Source: an uncultured Clostridia bacterium (GTDB lineage Bacteria > Bacillota > Clostridia > Christensenellales > Aristaeellaceae). Taken from it: a stretch of 64,000 bases of DNA. Of this stretch, positions 43,935-56,609 are shown one piece after another (within the stretch, counting starts at the first letter, position 1; every line of letters begins with the position of its first letter). A program made the translations under genes and the position numbers. The stretch is from NCBI GenBank assembly GCA_934632155.1, contig CAKTXZ010000007.1, positions 1 through 64,000 on the forward strand, in the 5' to 3' direction. The notes beneath the pieces are model-generated. The model searched no databases. It saw nothing but the letters and a program-made list of their open reading frames with translations, and had not been told where the DNA came from.

Positions 43935-45146
43935 ATGAAAAAGCCATGGCTGCTTCCGGCGCTGGCACTGCTTTTACTGCTGTGCTGCGCGCCCGCGCTG
44001 GCGCAGGAAGCGCAGGATATTACCGACCGCTGCGCGATTACCGCCGCGCCGGGGAAATATAAGCTCTCCCGCCTGACCGACCGCGACTATGGCACCTGCT
44101 ATGTTTCAGACAGGCAGCGCTCCCCCTATGTGCAGGCGCAGGCGAAGGACGCGCTGATTCACGGCGTGTACGTCTGCTTTGGCGATAAGGTGAAGCCGTG
44201 GCAGGTGCAGGCGGAGCATAACGGCGTATGGGAAACGGTATATGAAAGCGACGCGATCTACGCGCATGCGTATGTTCCGCTGCCGTCGGGCGAAAGCGCG
44301 GTGCGCGTGCTGCCCGCCTCCACGGCGCAGAGCGTGCTGACGATCAGCGAGCTTTTCCTTCTTGGCGAGGGCGACGCGCCTGCGTTTGTGCAGCAGTGGC
44401 AGCCTGCGCCCGAAAAGGCCGATCTGATGGTGCTGGCGGCGCATCCGGACGACGAGATCCTCTTTTTCGGCGGCACGATTCCCTACTACGCGGGCGAAAT
44501 GCGAAAGAGGGTCGTGGTTGTTTACATGACCTGCGGCACGATGGAGCGGCGAAGCGAATTGCTCAACGGCCTGTGGGAAATGGGCGTGCGCACGTATCCC
44601 GTGATCGGCGATTTTTGGGATAAGTATTCCAAGAAGCTCAACACCTGCTACGACGCGTGGGGCAAGACGGCCACAAACAAGTTCCTTGTCGGCCTGCTGC
44701 GCCAGTATAAGCCGGAGGTCGTGGTGACGCACGACGTAAACGGCGAATACGGCCACGGCGGCCATCGCGTCTGCGCCGACGCGATGCAGGCCTGCGTAAA
44801 GCTGGCGGCGGATTCGGCCAAATATACCGATACCGCGCGCGAATACGGCGCGTGGACGGTCAAAAAGCTCTATCTGCACCTTTATGCCGACGGCGCGATC
44901 GAGATGGACTGGGATCAGCCGCTGAGCGCCTTTGGGGGCAAAACCGGCTACGAGGTTGCGCTGGCGGGCTACGGCTGGCATCAGTCGCAGCATGAGGCGG
45001 GGCAGAAGAACCCGAAAACGGGCAAGTTTGAGGTGTTTACCGTTGAGCCGCGCGAGAGCGATTACAGCTGCTATCGCTTCGGCTTGGCCTATTCCGCCGT
45101 CGGCGCGGACACGGCCGGGGACGATTTTTTCGAGAACATTCCGTGA
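43935..45146 (+). CDS. Secreted PIG-L family (LmbE-like) deacetylase
   Basis: A 403-residue exported protein. Signal peptide 1-23 (cleaved after ALA); an N-terminal beta domain (about 28-145) that may bind carbohydrate, discoidin-like; then the PIG-L domain with the zinc motif AHPDDE at 169-174 and the late EYGHGGHR. The family removes acetyl groups from GlcNAc-containing molecules. An exported form suggests action on surface or environmental glycans. The start at 43935 has GGGAGGA upstream. miaA follows after 48 bases. Confidence 0.86.
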   Translation: MKKPWLLPALALLLLLCCAPALAQEAQDITDRCAITAAPGKYKLSRLTDRDYGTCYVSDRQRSPYVQAQAKDALIHGVYVCFGDKVKPWQVQAEHNGVWETVYESDAIYAHAYVPLPSGESAVRVLPASTAQSVLTISELFLLGEGDAPAFVQQWQPAPEKADLMVLAAHPDDEILFFGGTIPYYAGEMRKRVVVVYMTCGTMERRSELLNGLWEMGVRTYPVIGDFWDKYSKKLNTCYDAWGKTATNKFLVGLLRQYKPEVVVTHDVNGEYGHGGHRVCADAMQACVKLAADSAKYTDTAREYGAWTVKKLYLHLYADGAIEMDWDQPLSAFGGKTGYEVALAGYGWHQSQHEAGQKNPKTGKFEVFTVEPRESDYSCYRFGLAYSAVGADTAGDDFFENIP

Positions 45147-45194
45147 GGCTTTGCGGATGAAGGACGCGACGGGAAAACGGGAGGAAAACGCGCC

Positions 45195-46085
45195 ATGCAG
45201 GGAAAGCTGATGGTCATCGCGGGCACAAACGCCTCCGGCAAGAGCGGTCTGGGCGTGACGCTGGCCAAGCGTTACGGGGGCGAGGTGGTCTCCGCCGATT
45301 CACGGCAGGTTTTTTCGCGGCTGGATTTGGGCAGCGGCAAGATCACGCCGGAGGAAATGCAGGGCGTGCCGCATCACCTGATCGACGTGTGCGCGCCGGG
45401 CGATTTTTTCTCCATGGCGGATTTTCAGCGCTTGGCCTATCAGGCCATCGACGATATTCTCGCGCGCGGCAAGCTGCCCTTTCTGGTGGGCGGCACGGGG
45501 CTGTATGTGGCGGCGGTGGCCGACGGCTATCAGCTTTCTGACCGCGCGCCCGACCTTGACCTGCGCGCCCGGCTTGAAACCCTCGATACGCCGGCGCTTT
45601 ACGACATGCTGCGGGAAAAGCTGCCGGAAACGGACATTGACCCGAGGAACCGAAACCGCGTTATGCGCGCGCTGGAGCGGCTGGCGGCGGACGATTACCA
45701 TCCCGGCCGAAAGGCTCCGCGCTACGAAACGCTGAAGCTGGGCGTGGGCTGGGACAGGGAAACGCTCAAGGCGCGCATTGACGAGCGGCTGGAGCGCCGC
45801 CTTGCGCAGGGCATGGCGGAGGAGGTCGCCGCCCTGCTCCGCGAGGGCGTGAGCGAGGAGTTTCTGATGAAGCTGGGGCTGGAATACCGCTACCTGACGC
45901 GCTATCTCAAGGGCGAAATGGACTATGACCGCATGAAGCTGGAGCTTGGCAACGCGATCAAGAAGTTCGCCAAGCGTCAGGTGACGTGGTTCAAGCGCGA
46001 TCCGGAGATTCATTGGCTCGATATGCGAAACGATCCCGCCGCGCAGGCCGCCGCCCTGATCGATGATTTTGTGACGCAAAAGTAA
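45195..46085 (+). CDS. miaA: tRNA dimethylallyltransferase
   Basis: A 296-residue enzyme that adds the isopentenyl group from DMAPP to A37 of tRNAs reading UNN codons. P-loop GTNASGKSG (10-18), the substrate region DSRQVF (35-40), FLVGGTGLYV and the C-terminal KKFAKRQVTWFKRD are all present. ATG with GGGAGGA upstream. It uses DMAPP produced by the nearby IspH domain. It lacks the hfq neighbour common in other bacteria. Confidence 0.95.
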   Translation: MQGKLMVIAGTNASGKSGLGVTLAKRYGGEVVSADSRQVFSRLDLGSGKITPEEMQGVPHHLIDVCAPGDFFSMADFQRLAYQAIDDILARGKLPFLVGGTGLYVAAVADGYQLSDRAPDLDLRARLETLDTPALYDMLREKLPETDIDPRNRNRVMRALERLAADDYHPGRKAPRYETLKLGVGWDRETLKARIDERLERRLAQGMAEEVAALLREGVSEEFLMKLGLEYRYLTRYLKGEMDYDRMKLELGNAIKKFAKRQVTWFKRDPEIHWLDMRNDPAAQAAALIDDFVTQK

Positions 46086-46458
46086 CGCGCCCGATAAGGG
46101 CTTTGAAAGCGAAATGGAAAAATTTTAGGGGGAATGGTTCTTTGGCTTATACAAAGAACCGTTCCCCCTTCTGCAACCGCAATCGGCGCGGCGGTTTGTT
46201 TCCGCTTTCGTCGCTTGCTTCGGTTGGTTCGCGCAATTTCCTGCGGCCTGAAGGCTGCTCCCGCTACTGACAGGCAGGCCGTTTCGCTCTCCTGCAAAGG
46301 AAGGTTATGGGTTGGCAGAAACAGACGAGTCGTCGGCAAAGGAAACGTGCTTCCTGCCGTAATCCCAGCCTCTTTGCTGTGGAAATGCGCTTTTATAGCC
46401 GCCTTATGGTTGTTCTTCCGAAAAAGAACGGTGATGGAATGGGCTTTATACCCTCGTA
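46086..46458. other. Gap after miaA
   Basis: A 373-base gap. Apart from the miaA terminator at 46128 it shows nothing recognisable. The GC content falls toward the next module. Confidence 0.5.
46128..46170 (+). terminator. Terminator after miaA
   Basis: A 17-base inverted repeat, GGGGGAATGGTTCTTTG with CAAAGAACCGTTCCCCC (one G-T pair), around a 7-base loop, followed by TT only. Confidence 0.7.
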
Positions 46459-46938
46459 TTATTCAAAGCTCACTGGCCAGTATTGTGTGATAGTGCCTTT
46501 CGATTTTGCGAGGGACATGTAGTATTCGCTGGTGAGGCTGCCATCGATGCTTGCTATACCGTAATTGCAAATTCCCAACCCATATAGATCACACGTGAAG
46601 ATAATTGTCTCATCCCCGTTAAATATCTGCAAGCCTGCCAATTGGTTTGTTGGCTCTAGGCAAACATACACATTGCCGCGGTAAATCGATAGTACAAACG
46701 AAGCAGGATCGCAGGCGCTTACTCCTTCCTGATATAGACAAAAACCGACCACTTGCGCGAATGACTCGCGTGCACTTGCAGAATTTTCAAGATCATCACG
46801 CGTAATGCCGTCCGACAAGAACAATTCTCGAACGGCGGCGATGCCTTCCTTATCAGTGCATGTGAACGCAGCCAACCCCGGCAAAGCGATGAGGCAAAGC
46901 AGCGTAACGACGGTAATCAACGAAAGAATCCTTTTCAT
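46459..46938 (-). CDS. Small secreted protein, function unknown
   Basis: A 159-residue protein with a signal peptide (MKRILSLITVVTLLCLIAL, cleaved near LAA) and an exported domain of about 135 residues with five cysteines, including GFCLYQEGVSAC and CDLYGLGIC. The ATG at 46938 has AAGGAGAGAGG upstream. It is the second gene of a two-gene leftward unit driven from 47320-47292 and lies 22 bases after the 96-residue gene. Codon use looks more AT-rich than the neighbours. No family recognised. Confidence 0.7.
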   Translation of the reverse strand: MKRILSLITVVTLLCLIALPGLAAFTCTDKEGIAAVRELFLSDGITRDDLENSASARESFAQVVGFCLYQEGVSACDPASFVLSIYRGNVYVCLEPTNQLAGLQIFNGDETIIFTCDLYGLGICNYGIASIDGSLTSEYYMSLAKSKGTITQYWPVSFE

Positions 46939-46960
46939 TTTCCTCTCTCCTTTTGTTCTT

Positions 46961-47251
46961 TTAGCAGTAATAGCGCTTAAACAGCGCGTACATCCGTGCA
47001 GCGTCATCTTCCGAAAGCGCAAAGCCCGACACACCCCAATAAGGGTCTGTTTCCGCGCAGAAATGAGACAATTCCCTGCTGACGCCGTATTTCATGCAGA
47101 TGAGCCGCTGCATGGTTTCGACGAATTTGCTGTCGCGAATTTGATCGGAGTCCACGTTGTACTCCTCGCATTCTTCCCGCCCCTTCAGCCCCAGAGCATC
47201 ACGGGCTATTTGCTCAAGCGGACAGGCATATTTCCCTTGGAAGTTCACCAT
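46961..47251 (-). CDS. Small cytosolic protein, function unknown
   Basis: Ninety-six residues, no signal peptide or membrane segment, with five cysteines and the ending YALFKRYYC. A segment HFCAETDPYWGVSGFALSED is faintly like DYWGISSADFMDD in the partial gene at the window end. ATG at 47251 with AAAGGAGGA upstream. First gene of the unit controlled by the palindrome at 47297, so probably under the divergent XRE regulator. No family recognised. Confidence 0.68.
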   Translation of the reverse strand: MVNFQGKYACPLEQIARDALGLKGREECEEYNVDSDQIRDSKFVETMQRLICMKYGVSRELSHFCAETDPYWGVSGFALSEDDAARMYALFKRYYC

Positions 47252-47291
47252 GGCAGATTCCTCCTTTGTTCCAGAAAATGTTGTCAAACGA

Positions 47292-47320
47292 ATTATACTC
47301 AATTATTGAGTAATTGTCAA
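47292..47320 (-). promoter_or_regulatory. Consensus promoter of the small two-gene unit
   Basis: On the minus strand: TTGACA (47320-47315), a 17-base spacer, TATAAT (47297-47292). Both hexamers are perfect. Such a strong promoter with an operator in the spacer is typical of a tightly repressed unit. Confidence 0.88.
47297..47311. promoter_or_regulatory. Candidate operator for the XRE regulator
   Basis: The perfect inverted repeat ACTCAA-TTA-TTGAGT lies between the -35 and -10 of the leftward promoter. An imperfect relative, CTCATAAATTGAG, lies 12 bases further on toward the XRE gene. Binding there would block the leftward promoter and could also limit xre expression. Confidence 0.65.
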
Positions 47321-47364
47321 TGCTCATAAATTGAGTGTGCTACCGTAGCGGCGAGGTGATGCGC

Positions 47365-47577
47365 ATGGATTATCGTCGGCGGCTGCGGGAAATACGGGAG
47401 GATCGGGATTTGTCACAGGCGGAGGTCGGCAGGGTGATTCACAAATCGCAGCAGGGGTACAGCCACATTGAAAACGGACGGGCGGAGCTGAAGATCGAGG
47501 ACTTGATTACGCTGTGCCGGTTTTACGGGCTTTCGGCGGATTATCTGATCGGGCTGCGGGACGAGCCGCACCCCTGA
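47365..47577 (+). CDS. XRE-family HTH transcriptional regulator
   Basis: Seventy residues, essentially one Cro/C1-type helix-turn-helix: LREIREDRDLSQAEVGRVI, then KSQQGYSHIENGRAELKIEDL and the ending FYGLSADYLIGL. Start ATG at 47365, after GCGAGGTG; an ATG six bases earlier is too close to it. It is divergent from the 96-residue gene and probably represses it through the palindrome at 47297. No toxin partner is recognisable downstream. Confidence 0.88.
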   Translation: MDYRRRLREIREDRDLSQAEVGRVIHKSQQGYSHIENGRAELKIEDLITLCRFYGLSADYLIGLRDEPHP

Positions 47578-47729
47578 GCAGGCGCCCTCCGGCGCAGGAT
47601 GCGGCCGCCGGCTGAAGAGGTCGACGCTGCCGGCGTAAAGCCGTTGCGTCCACGCCCGTGAAATGGCCGGGCCGCATGCGGCGTATAGCGCGAAGCAAGT
47701 GAATTTTGCGTATTTTCTCCGGCGTTTGC

Positions 47730-51372
<3,643 letters not shown>

Positions 51373-51387
51373 ACCCCATAACGTAAG

Positions 51388-51423
51388 AAGGAGCTGTCAG
51401 GTGAAAGCCTGACAGCTCCTTTT
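51388..51423 (+). terminator. Terminator after nifJ
   Basis: AAGGAGCTGTCAGG pairs perfectly with CCTGACAGCTCCTT, six-base loop, T4. Confidence 0.9.
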
Positions 51424-51548
51424 GCTTTATGCCGGATACGGGAAGCTTCAAGAAAATGGCCGATGAAGGATCAACCATACTGCGTCGGACGGTCAAGCGG
51501 CTGCTTCGACGGCCCTTGCCGTCTCCTGAACGGCGAAGGCGACAGGCG

Positions 51549-51721
51549 CTATTCGCCTGATTCCTTTGCCTGCAGGCGGTTGATGCGGCGCAGCAGGCCG
51601 ATTTGCAATACCAGCGCCAGTATGAAGGTCATCAGGTCGGCCAGCGGCTGAACCAGTTCGACGCCCGTCAGCCCCAGAAGCGGCGGCGGGAAGAACAGTC
51701 CCTGACGCCCCAGCGCCACCG
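51549..51721 (-). pseudogene. Remnant of a MATE-family efflux pump (C-terminal end)
   Basis: The minus strand encodes about 57 residues reading GRQGLFFPPPLLGLTGVEL, then VQPLADLMTFILALVL and a charged tail. This pattern matches the last two helices of MATE/NorM transporters (RQGLFF...GLTGV...QPxAD...). The preceding 400 residues of a MATE pump are absent and no start with a ribosome site is seen. It is therefore a decayed 3' fragment. Confidence 0.6.
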
Positions 51722-51856
51722 GCGATGCGGCCATCCACGGCGCGCTTGTGCTCCTGCACGTCCGCATTGGGCTGCTGGGAGAGATGCATGATGGGGGAAG
51801 CTCCTTTCAGTGTTGAACGCGGCCAGCATGGGCGTTGGCAAGCGATGAGCCGCGGG

Positions 51857-53338
51857 TTATTTGTGGTACAGCTTGCGGCTCTGGTAGCGCGCGTCGCAGG
51901 TGAGGTTGACCTTCAGGCGCTTGAAAACATTGTCGTCCACCTGCGGAAGAATGACGGTGGCGTGTGCTTCGCAGCCCTTGAGCAGCGGAAGCTGGCGCAT
52001 GGCGACGGCGGCGTTTTCATCCGTCGCGGCGCAAATGGAGAGCGCGACGAGAATTTCATCCGTATGAAGGCGCGGGTTATGGTTGCCCAGATATTGGCAC
52101 TTGAGCGTCTGAATCGGCTCGATGACGGAGCGCGAGATCAGATGGACGCGCTTTTCGACGCCGCCCAGCGCCTTGAGCGCGTTGAGCAGCAGCGCGGCGG
52201 AGGGCCCCAGCAGATCGGACGTTTTGCCCGTGATGATGCGGCCGTCGGGCAGCTGCAGCGCCAGCGCGGGCGCGCCGGTCGCCTCCGCGCGTTCACGGGC
52301 GGCTGCGACGACAGGACGGTCGGCGTCGGAGATTCCCATGGTCTGCATCAGCAGCTGAAGCTTTTCCACCTCGCTCGGCTCCGCGTGCCCCTGCCGCACG
52401 GCGCATTGCGTGGCGTAATAACGGCGGATGATTTCCTGCAGCGCGGCCTGACGGCACGCGCCGTCGTCGACGATGCAGTTGCCCGCCATGTTCACGCCCA
52501 TGTCCGTGGGCGATTTGTAGGGCGATTTGCCGTAAATATGCTCGAACACTGCGTTCAGCACGGGGAAAATCTCAATATCGCGGTTGTAATTAACCGTCGT
52601 TTCGCCGTACGCCTCCAGATGGAAGGGGTCGATCATGTTTACGTCGTCCAAATCGGCGGTGGCGGCCTCGTATGCCACGTTGACGGGGTGCTTGAGCGGC
52701 AGATTCCAGATGGGGAAGGTTTCGAACTTGGCGTAGCCCGCCTGAATGCCGCGCTGATGCTCAAGGTAAAGCTGGCTCAGGCATGTGGCCATTTTGCCGC
52801 TGCCGGGGCCCGGCGCGGTGACCAGAATCAGCGGACGGGAGGTTTCGATGTATTCGTTGCGCCCAAAGCCCTCTTCGCTGACGATTTTCTTTACATCGTA
52901 GGGGTAGCCTTCAATGGGAAAGTGGCGGTAAACCCGCACGCCCAGCTGCTCCAGCCGGTGCTTGAACTGCACGGCGGAATGCTGCTCCCGCCAGCGCGTC
53001 ATGACCACGCTGCCCACATACAGCCCGATGCCGCGAAACGCATCGATCAGGCGCAGCACGTCCGCGTCGTAGGTGATGCCCAGATCGCCGCGCACCTTGC
53101 TTTTTTCGATGTCGTCCGCGTTGATGGCGATGACCAGCTCGGCCTGATCGCGCAGGTTAAGCAGCATGGCGACCTTGCTGTCCGGCCGAAAGCCCGGCAG
53201 CACGCGCGAGGCGTGATAGTCGTCAAATAATTTGCCGCCCAGCTCCAGATACAGCTTCCCGCCGAAGGCGGCGATTCTGTCCCGGATGTGGGCGGACTGC
53301 ATGGCGGTATATTTGTCGTGGTCAAAGCCGATTTGCAT
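51857..53338 (-). CDS. DUF1846 (UPF0371) family protein
   Basis: A protein of 493 residues matching the DUF1846 family, which has the N-terminal MQIGFDHDKYTAMQSAHIRD, LYLELGGKLFDDYHASRVLP, a glycine-rich ILVTAPGPGSGKMATCLSQ at about 172-190, and the late NHNPRLHTDEILVALS. The glycine-rich loop resembles a P-loop, so nucleotide binding is plausible, but the biochemical role of the family is unknown to me. The start at 53338 has GGGGGAGG upstream. Standalone, with 283 bases between it and copA. Confidence 0.9.
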   Translation of the reverse strand: MQIGFDHDKYTAMQSAHIRDRIAAFGGKLYLELGGKLFDDYHASRVLPGFRPDSKVAMLLNLRDQAELVIAINADDIEKSKVRGDLGITYDADVLRLIDAFRGIGLYVGSVVMTRWREQHSAVQFKHRLEQLGVRVYRHFPIEGYPYDVKKIVSEEGFGRNEYIETSRPLILVTAPGPGSGKMATCLSQLYLEHQRGIQAGYAKFETFPIWNLPLKHPVNVAYEAATADLDDVNMIDPFHLEAYGETTVNYNRDIEIFPVLNAVFEHIYGKSPYKSPTDMGVNMAGNCIVDDGACRQAALQEIIRRYYATQCAVRQGHAEPSEVEKLQLLMQTMGISDADRPVVAAARERAEATGAPALALQLPDGRIITGKTSDLLGPSAALLLNALKALGGVEKRVHLISRSVIEPIQTLKCQYLGNHNPRLHTDEILVALSICAATDENAAVAMRQLPLLKGCEAHATVILPQVDDNVFKRLKVNLTCDARYQSRKLYHK

Positions 53339-53621
53339 GGATGAAGTTCCTCCCCCGCTTTTGTTCCCATAACCTTTCGCATTATATCATTTTCTCCCCC
53401 GCCGCACAAGGCCAAATCCGAATTTCATACCATCGGGAAACAACGGCGGGGCGGGCGGCGCGGGCGCGAAGCGCACAAATATGCGCCCCGGAGCATGGGC
53501 GGCCGCCCATAATCCGGAGCGCTGCGGGAAAAACAGATTTTGTTGTTCCGGCGCTTTCGGGCGGGAAGAACGCGCCCATGACGCCGCAGGAAAAAGACGC
53601 GAGGGGGTGCGGCCGAAGCCT

Positions 53622-56144
53622 TCACGATCGAATGGAAATAACGCGGTAATCCTCGTCCTCCACGGCCTTTCGAAGCGCCGCGTCCTCAACGGGCGCGCTG
53701 AGCGTTACGACCGCCGCGCCCTTTTCATGACTGACCTGCGCGTTTTGCACGCCCGGCAGCGCTTCCAGCGCTTTCTTGACGGTCGCTTCGCAGTGCTCGC
53801 ACATCATGCCGTCGATCGTTATGGTTTTGGTGATGGCTGCCTCCGTTTGCAGCGCAGGCAGCGTGGCCGGCCGGGCCTTTTTGTCGTGCGCGGCGTCGTG
53901 CAGGCGGAACAGGTTCAGCCGCAGCGCGTTGGAAACCACGCAGAAGCTGCTCAGGCTCATGGCCGCCGCGCCGAACATGGGGTTCAGCGTCAGCCCCAGC
54001 GGAATGAACACGCCTGCCGCCAGCGGAATGCCGATTGTATTATAGAAAAACGCCCAAAACAGGTTTTCGTGAATATTGCGCAGCGTGGCGCGGCTGAGGC
54101 GAATGGCGGCGGGCACGTCGGTCAGGCGGCTGTTCATGAGCACAACGTCCGCCGCGTCGATGGCCACGTCGGTTCCCGCGCCGATGGCCACGCCCACGTC
54201 CGCGCGCGTCAGCGCGGGCGCGTCGTTAATGCCGTCGCCCACCATGGCCACCTTGCCGTGCGACTGCAGGCGGCGAACGACGCTTTCCTTTCCGTCGGGC
54301 AGCACGCCGGCGATGACCTGATCCACGCCCGCCTGCGCGCCGATGGCGCGGGCGGTGCGCTCGTTGTCGCCTGTCAGCATTACCACCCGCAGGCCCATTC
54401 CGCGCAGCTCGCGAATTGCCTGCGGGCTTTCGGGTTTTATGACGTCCGCCACCGCGATGACGCCCAGCAGCCGCTCGTTCGCGCTGAAAAGCAGCGGCGT
54501 TTTGCCCTCCTCCGCCAGCGCCTCCGCCTGACGCAGCAGCGCTTCGGGCGCCTGCACGCGGCCGGAAATGAAGGCCATGCTGCCGCCGCAGAGCACGTCC
54601 CCGCCCGCCTTGGCGGTCAGCCCGTTGCCCGGCAGGACGGTAAAATCGCTTACATCCGCCGCCGTCATGCCCAGCGCCTCCGCATGGCGCAAAATGGCGC
54701 GTGCCAGCGGGTGCTCGCTTCGCTGCTCAAGGTTCAGCGCCGCCTGCAAAAGCTGCGCTTCGCTGACGTTTTCCGCGGGAAGGATGTTCGTTACCCGCGG
54801 CTCGCCCGTGGTGATCGTGCCCGTTTTATCCAGCGCGACGATCTGCACGCGCCCTGTTTCCTCCAACGCCGCCGCGGTTTTGAACAGCAGCCCGTTTTTA
54901 GCGCCCAGCCCGCTGCCCACCATGATGGCCACCGGCGTGGCCAGCCCCAGCGCGCACGGGCAGCTGATGACCAGCACCGAGATCCCGCGTGCCAGCGCGT
55001 AGCCCACATCCTTCCCCAGCAGCAGCCAAACGGCCATTGTGACGGCCGCGATGGCGATGACCGCGGGCACGAATACGCCCGAAACCTTGTCGGCAATCTT
55101 GGCGATGGGCGCCTTGGTCGCCGCCGCGTCGCTGACCATGCGGATGATCTGGGACAGGGTGGTATCCTCGCCCACGCGCGTGGCGCGGCATTGGAGGAAG
55201 CCTGATTGATTGACCGTCGCGGCAGAGACGCTGTCGCCGGGCGCTTTGTCTACCGGCGCGCTTTCGCCCGTCAGCGCGGCCTCGTTGACGGCGCTGCCGC
55301 CCTCGAGCACCTCGCCGTCCACCGGGATGCTTTCCCCGGGACGTACCACGAACACATCGCCGCGCCGCACCTGCTCCACGGGAACGACCGTCTCCGAGCC
55401 GTTTCGCAGAACGGTCGCCGTCCTGGGCGAGAGCTTCATCAGCCCGCGCAGCGCGTCCGTCGTTTTGCCCTTGGAGCGCGCCTCGAGCGTCTTGCCCACC
55501 GTGATGAGCGTGAGAATCATGGCGGCGGATTCAAAGTACAGCTCCATCATATAATGCATCACCGCCGCCTCGTCGCCGCGCACCTGCGCGCCCGTCATGG
55601 CGAAAAGGGCGTAGGTGCTGTAGCCAAAGGCCGCCGTCGCGCCCAGCGCCACCAGCGAATCCATGTTCGGCGCGCGCCGCCACAGGCTTTTGAAGCCGCT
55701 GACAAAAAAGCGCTGGTTGATCACCATAACGATCACCGTGAGCAGCAGCTGCGTAAGCCCCATGGCCACGTGATTATCCGTGTAGAATGCGGGCAGCGGC
55801 CAGCCCCACATCATGTGTCCCATGGAAAAGTACATCAGAATCAGCAGGAAAACAAGCGACCAGACAAGCCGCCGCTTCAGCCGCGGCGTTTCCTGATCGG
55901 CCAGCTGCGCGTCCTCCGGCGCGCCGCCCTTTCTCGCCGCGCCCGCTTCCTTGAGCGACGCGCCGTAGCCCGCCGCCTGCACCGCGGCAATGACCGCCTG
56001 CGGCGCGGCGTCGCCCGATACGCCCATGGAATTGGTCAGCAGGCTGACGGCGCACTCCGTGACCCCCGGCACGCCGCGCACCGCCTTTTCTACCCGCGCG
56101 CTGCACGCCGCGCAGCTCATGCCCGTTACGTTGTATTGCTTCAT
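53622..56144 (-). CDS. copA: Copper-exporting P1B-type ATPase
   Basis: An ATPase of 840 residues that pumps Cu+ out of the cell. N-terminal HMA domain with GMSCAACS (about 9-16), eight membrane helices, the metal site [12 protein letters not shown] (about 395), phosphorylation DKTGTIT (about 436), [10 protein letters not shown], and an additional HMA domain at the C-terminus ([17 protein letters not shown], about 775-840). Having the second HMA at the end, instead of both at the front, suggests a fused CopZ-like chaperone. The start is ATG 56144 with GGGAGCG upstream. csoR lies 65 bases before it. Confidence 0.95.
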   Translation of the reverse strand: MKQYNVTGMSCAACSARVEKAVRGVPGVTECAVSLLTNSMGVSGDAAPQAVIAAVQAAGYGASLKEAGAARKGGAPEDAQLADQETPRLKRRLVWSLVFLLILMYFSMGHMMWGWPLPAFYTDNHVAMGLTQLLLTVIVMVINQRFFVSGFKSLWRRAPNMDSLVALGATAAFGYSTYALFAMTGAQVRGDEAAVMHYMMELYFESAAMILTLITVGKTLEARSKGKTTDALRGLMKLSPRTATVLRNGSETVVPVEQVRRGDVFVVRPGESIPVDGEVLEGGSAVNEAALTGESAPVDKAPGDSVSAATVNQSGFLQCRATRVGEDTTLSQIIRMVSDAAATKAPIAKIADKVSGVFVPAVIAIAAVTMAVWLLLGKDVGYALARGISVLVISCPCALGLATPVAIMVGSGLGAKNGLLFKTAAALEETGRVQIVALDKTGTITTGEPRVTNILPAENVSEAQLLQAALNLEQRSEHPLARAILRHAEALGMTAADVSDFTVLPGNGLTAKAGGDVLCGGSMAFISGRVQAPEALLRQAEALAEEGKTPLLFSANERLLGVIAVADVIKPESPQAIRELRGMGLRVVMLTGDNERTARAIGAQAGVDQVIAGVLPDGKESVVRRLQSHGKVAMVGDGINDAPALTRADVGVAIGAGTDVAIDAADVVLMNSRLTDVPAAIRLSRATLRNIHENLFWAFFYNTIGIPLAAGVFIPLGLTLNPMFGAAAMSLSSFCVVSNALRLNLFRLHDAAHDKKARPATLPALQTEAAITKTITIDGMMCEHCEATVKKALEALPGVQNAQVSHEKGAAVVTLSAPVEDAALRKAVEDEDYRVISIRS

Positions 56145-56209
56145 GCGCTTCACGCTCCCATCGTTTGCTATTCTGGCTGCTTTTCGCGTGTTTCATCAGC
56201 GGCCGCCGG

Positions 56210-56515
56210 CTATTTCATCAGCCTTTGAATGGTGGCGGCCAATTCGTCGGCGGCCTCGTCTCTGCCCATGCGAATATCCTCCGCTACGCATGTGCGAATA
56301 TGGCTGGACAAAAGCTCCCGGCTGAAGGCGTTGACCGCCGCCGTTACCGCTGCCGCCTGCGTCAGGATATCCGGGCAGTATGCGTCGTTCTCCACCATGG
56401 CGCGAATGCCGCGCACTTGCCCTTCGATACGGTTCAGCCGGTGAATCAGCTTTTTATATTCCTCCGGCGTGCGTTCCTTTTTCCGCTGCGTGCAGCAGCA
56501 AGCCTGTTTTGTCAT
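56210..56515 (-). CDS. csoR: Copper-sensing transcriptional repressor CsoR
   Basis: A 101-residue all-helical repressor. Cu(I) ligands Cys47, His72 and Cys76 have the C-x24-H-x3-C spacing of CsoR, and RLNRIEGQVRGI is the family signature. When copper binds, it releases the operator and lets csoR-copA be expressed. The N-terminus has an additional Cys-rich CCC (6-8), not needed in the family. Two operator-like palindromes lie in its promoter. Confidence 0.95.
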   Translation of the reverse strand: MTKQACCCTQRKKERTPEEYKKLIHRLNRIEGQVRGIRAMVENDAYCPDILTQAAAVTAAVNAFSRELLSSHIRTCVAEDIRMGRDEAADELAATIQRLMK

Positions 56516-56536
56516 CAGCGCGTCCTCCTAACACAA

Positions 56537-56579
56537 ATACCCCCAGGTGGTATTATATACCTTCCGGGGGTATTGTCAA
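56537..56579 (-). promoter_or_regulatory. csoR-copA promoter with two CsoR-type operators
   Basis: On the minus strand TTGACA (56579-56574), a 16-base spacer, TATAAT (56557-56552). Two pseudo-palindromes of the CsoR type, ATACCTTCCGGGGGTAT (56557-56573) in the spacer and ATACCCCCAGGTGGTAT (56537-56553) downstream of the -10, cover the promoter. Repression in the absence of copper is inferred. Confidence 0.85.
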
Positions 56580-56609
56580 GCGAAGCGGCGGACATTTTCT
56601 GCGCCGCGT

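Larger units (their letters stand above)
51373..51856. other. Gap after nifJ with gene remnant
   Basis: A 484-base gap that holds the nifJ terminator and the MATE remnant described at 51549. The rest is GC-rich DNA without recognisable signals. Confidence 0.5.

Noticed and set aside
47365..47577. XRE gene as the antitoxin of a toxin-antitoxin pair
   Set aside because: No toxin-like gene overlaps or follows it; the divergent genes have no recognisable toxin fold.
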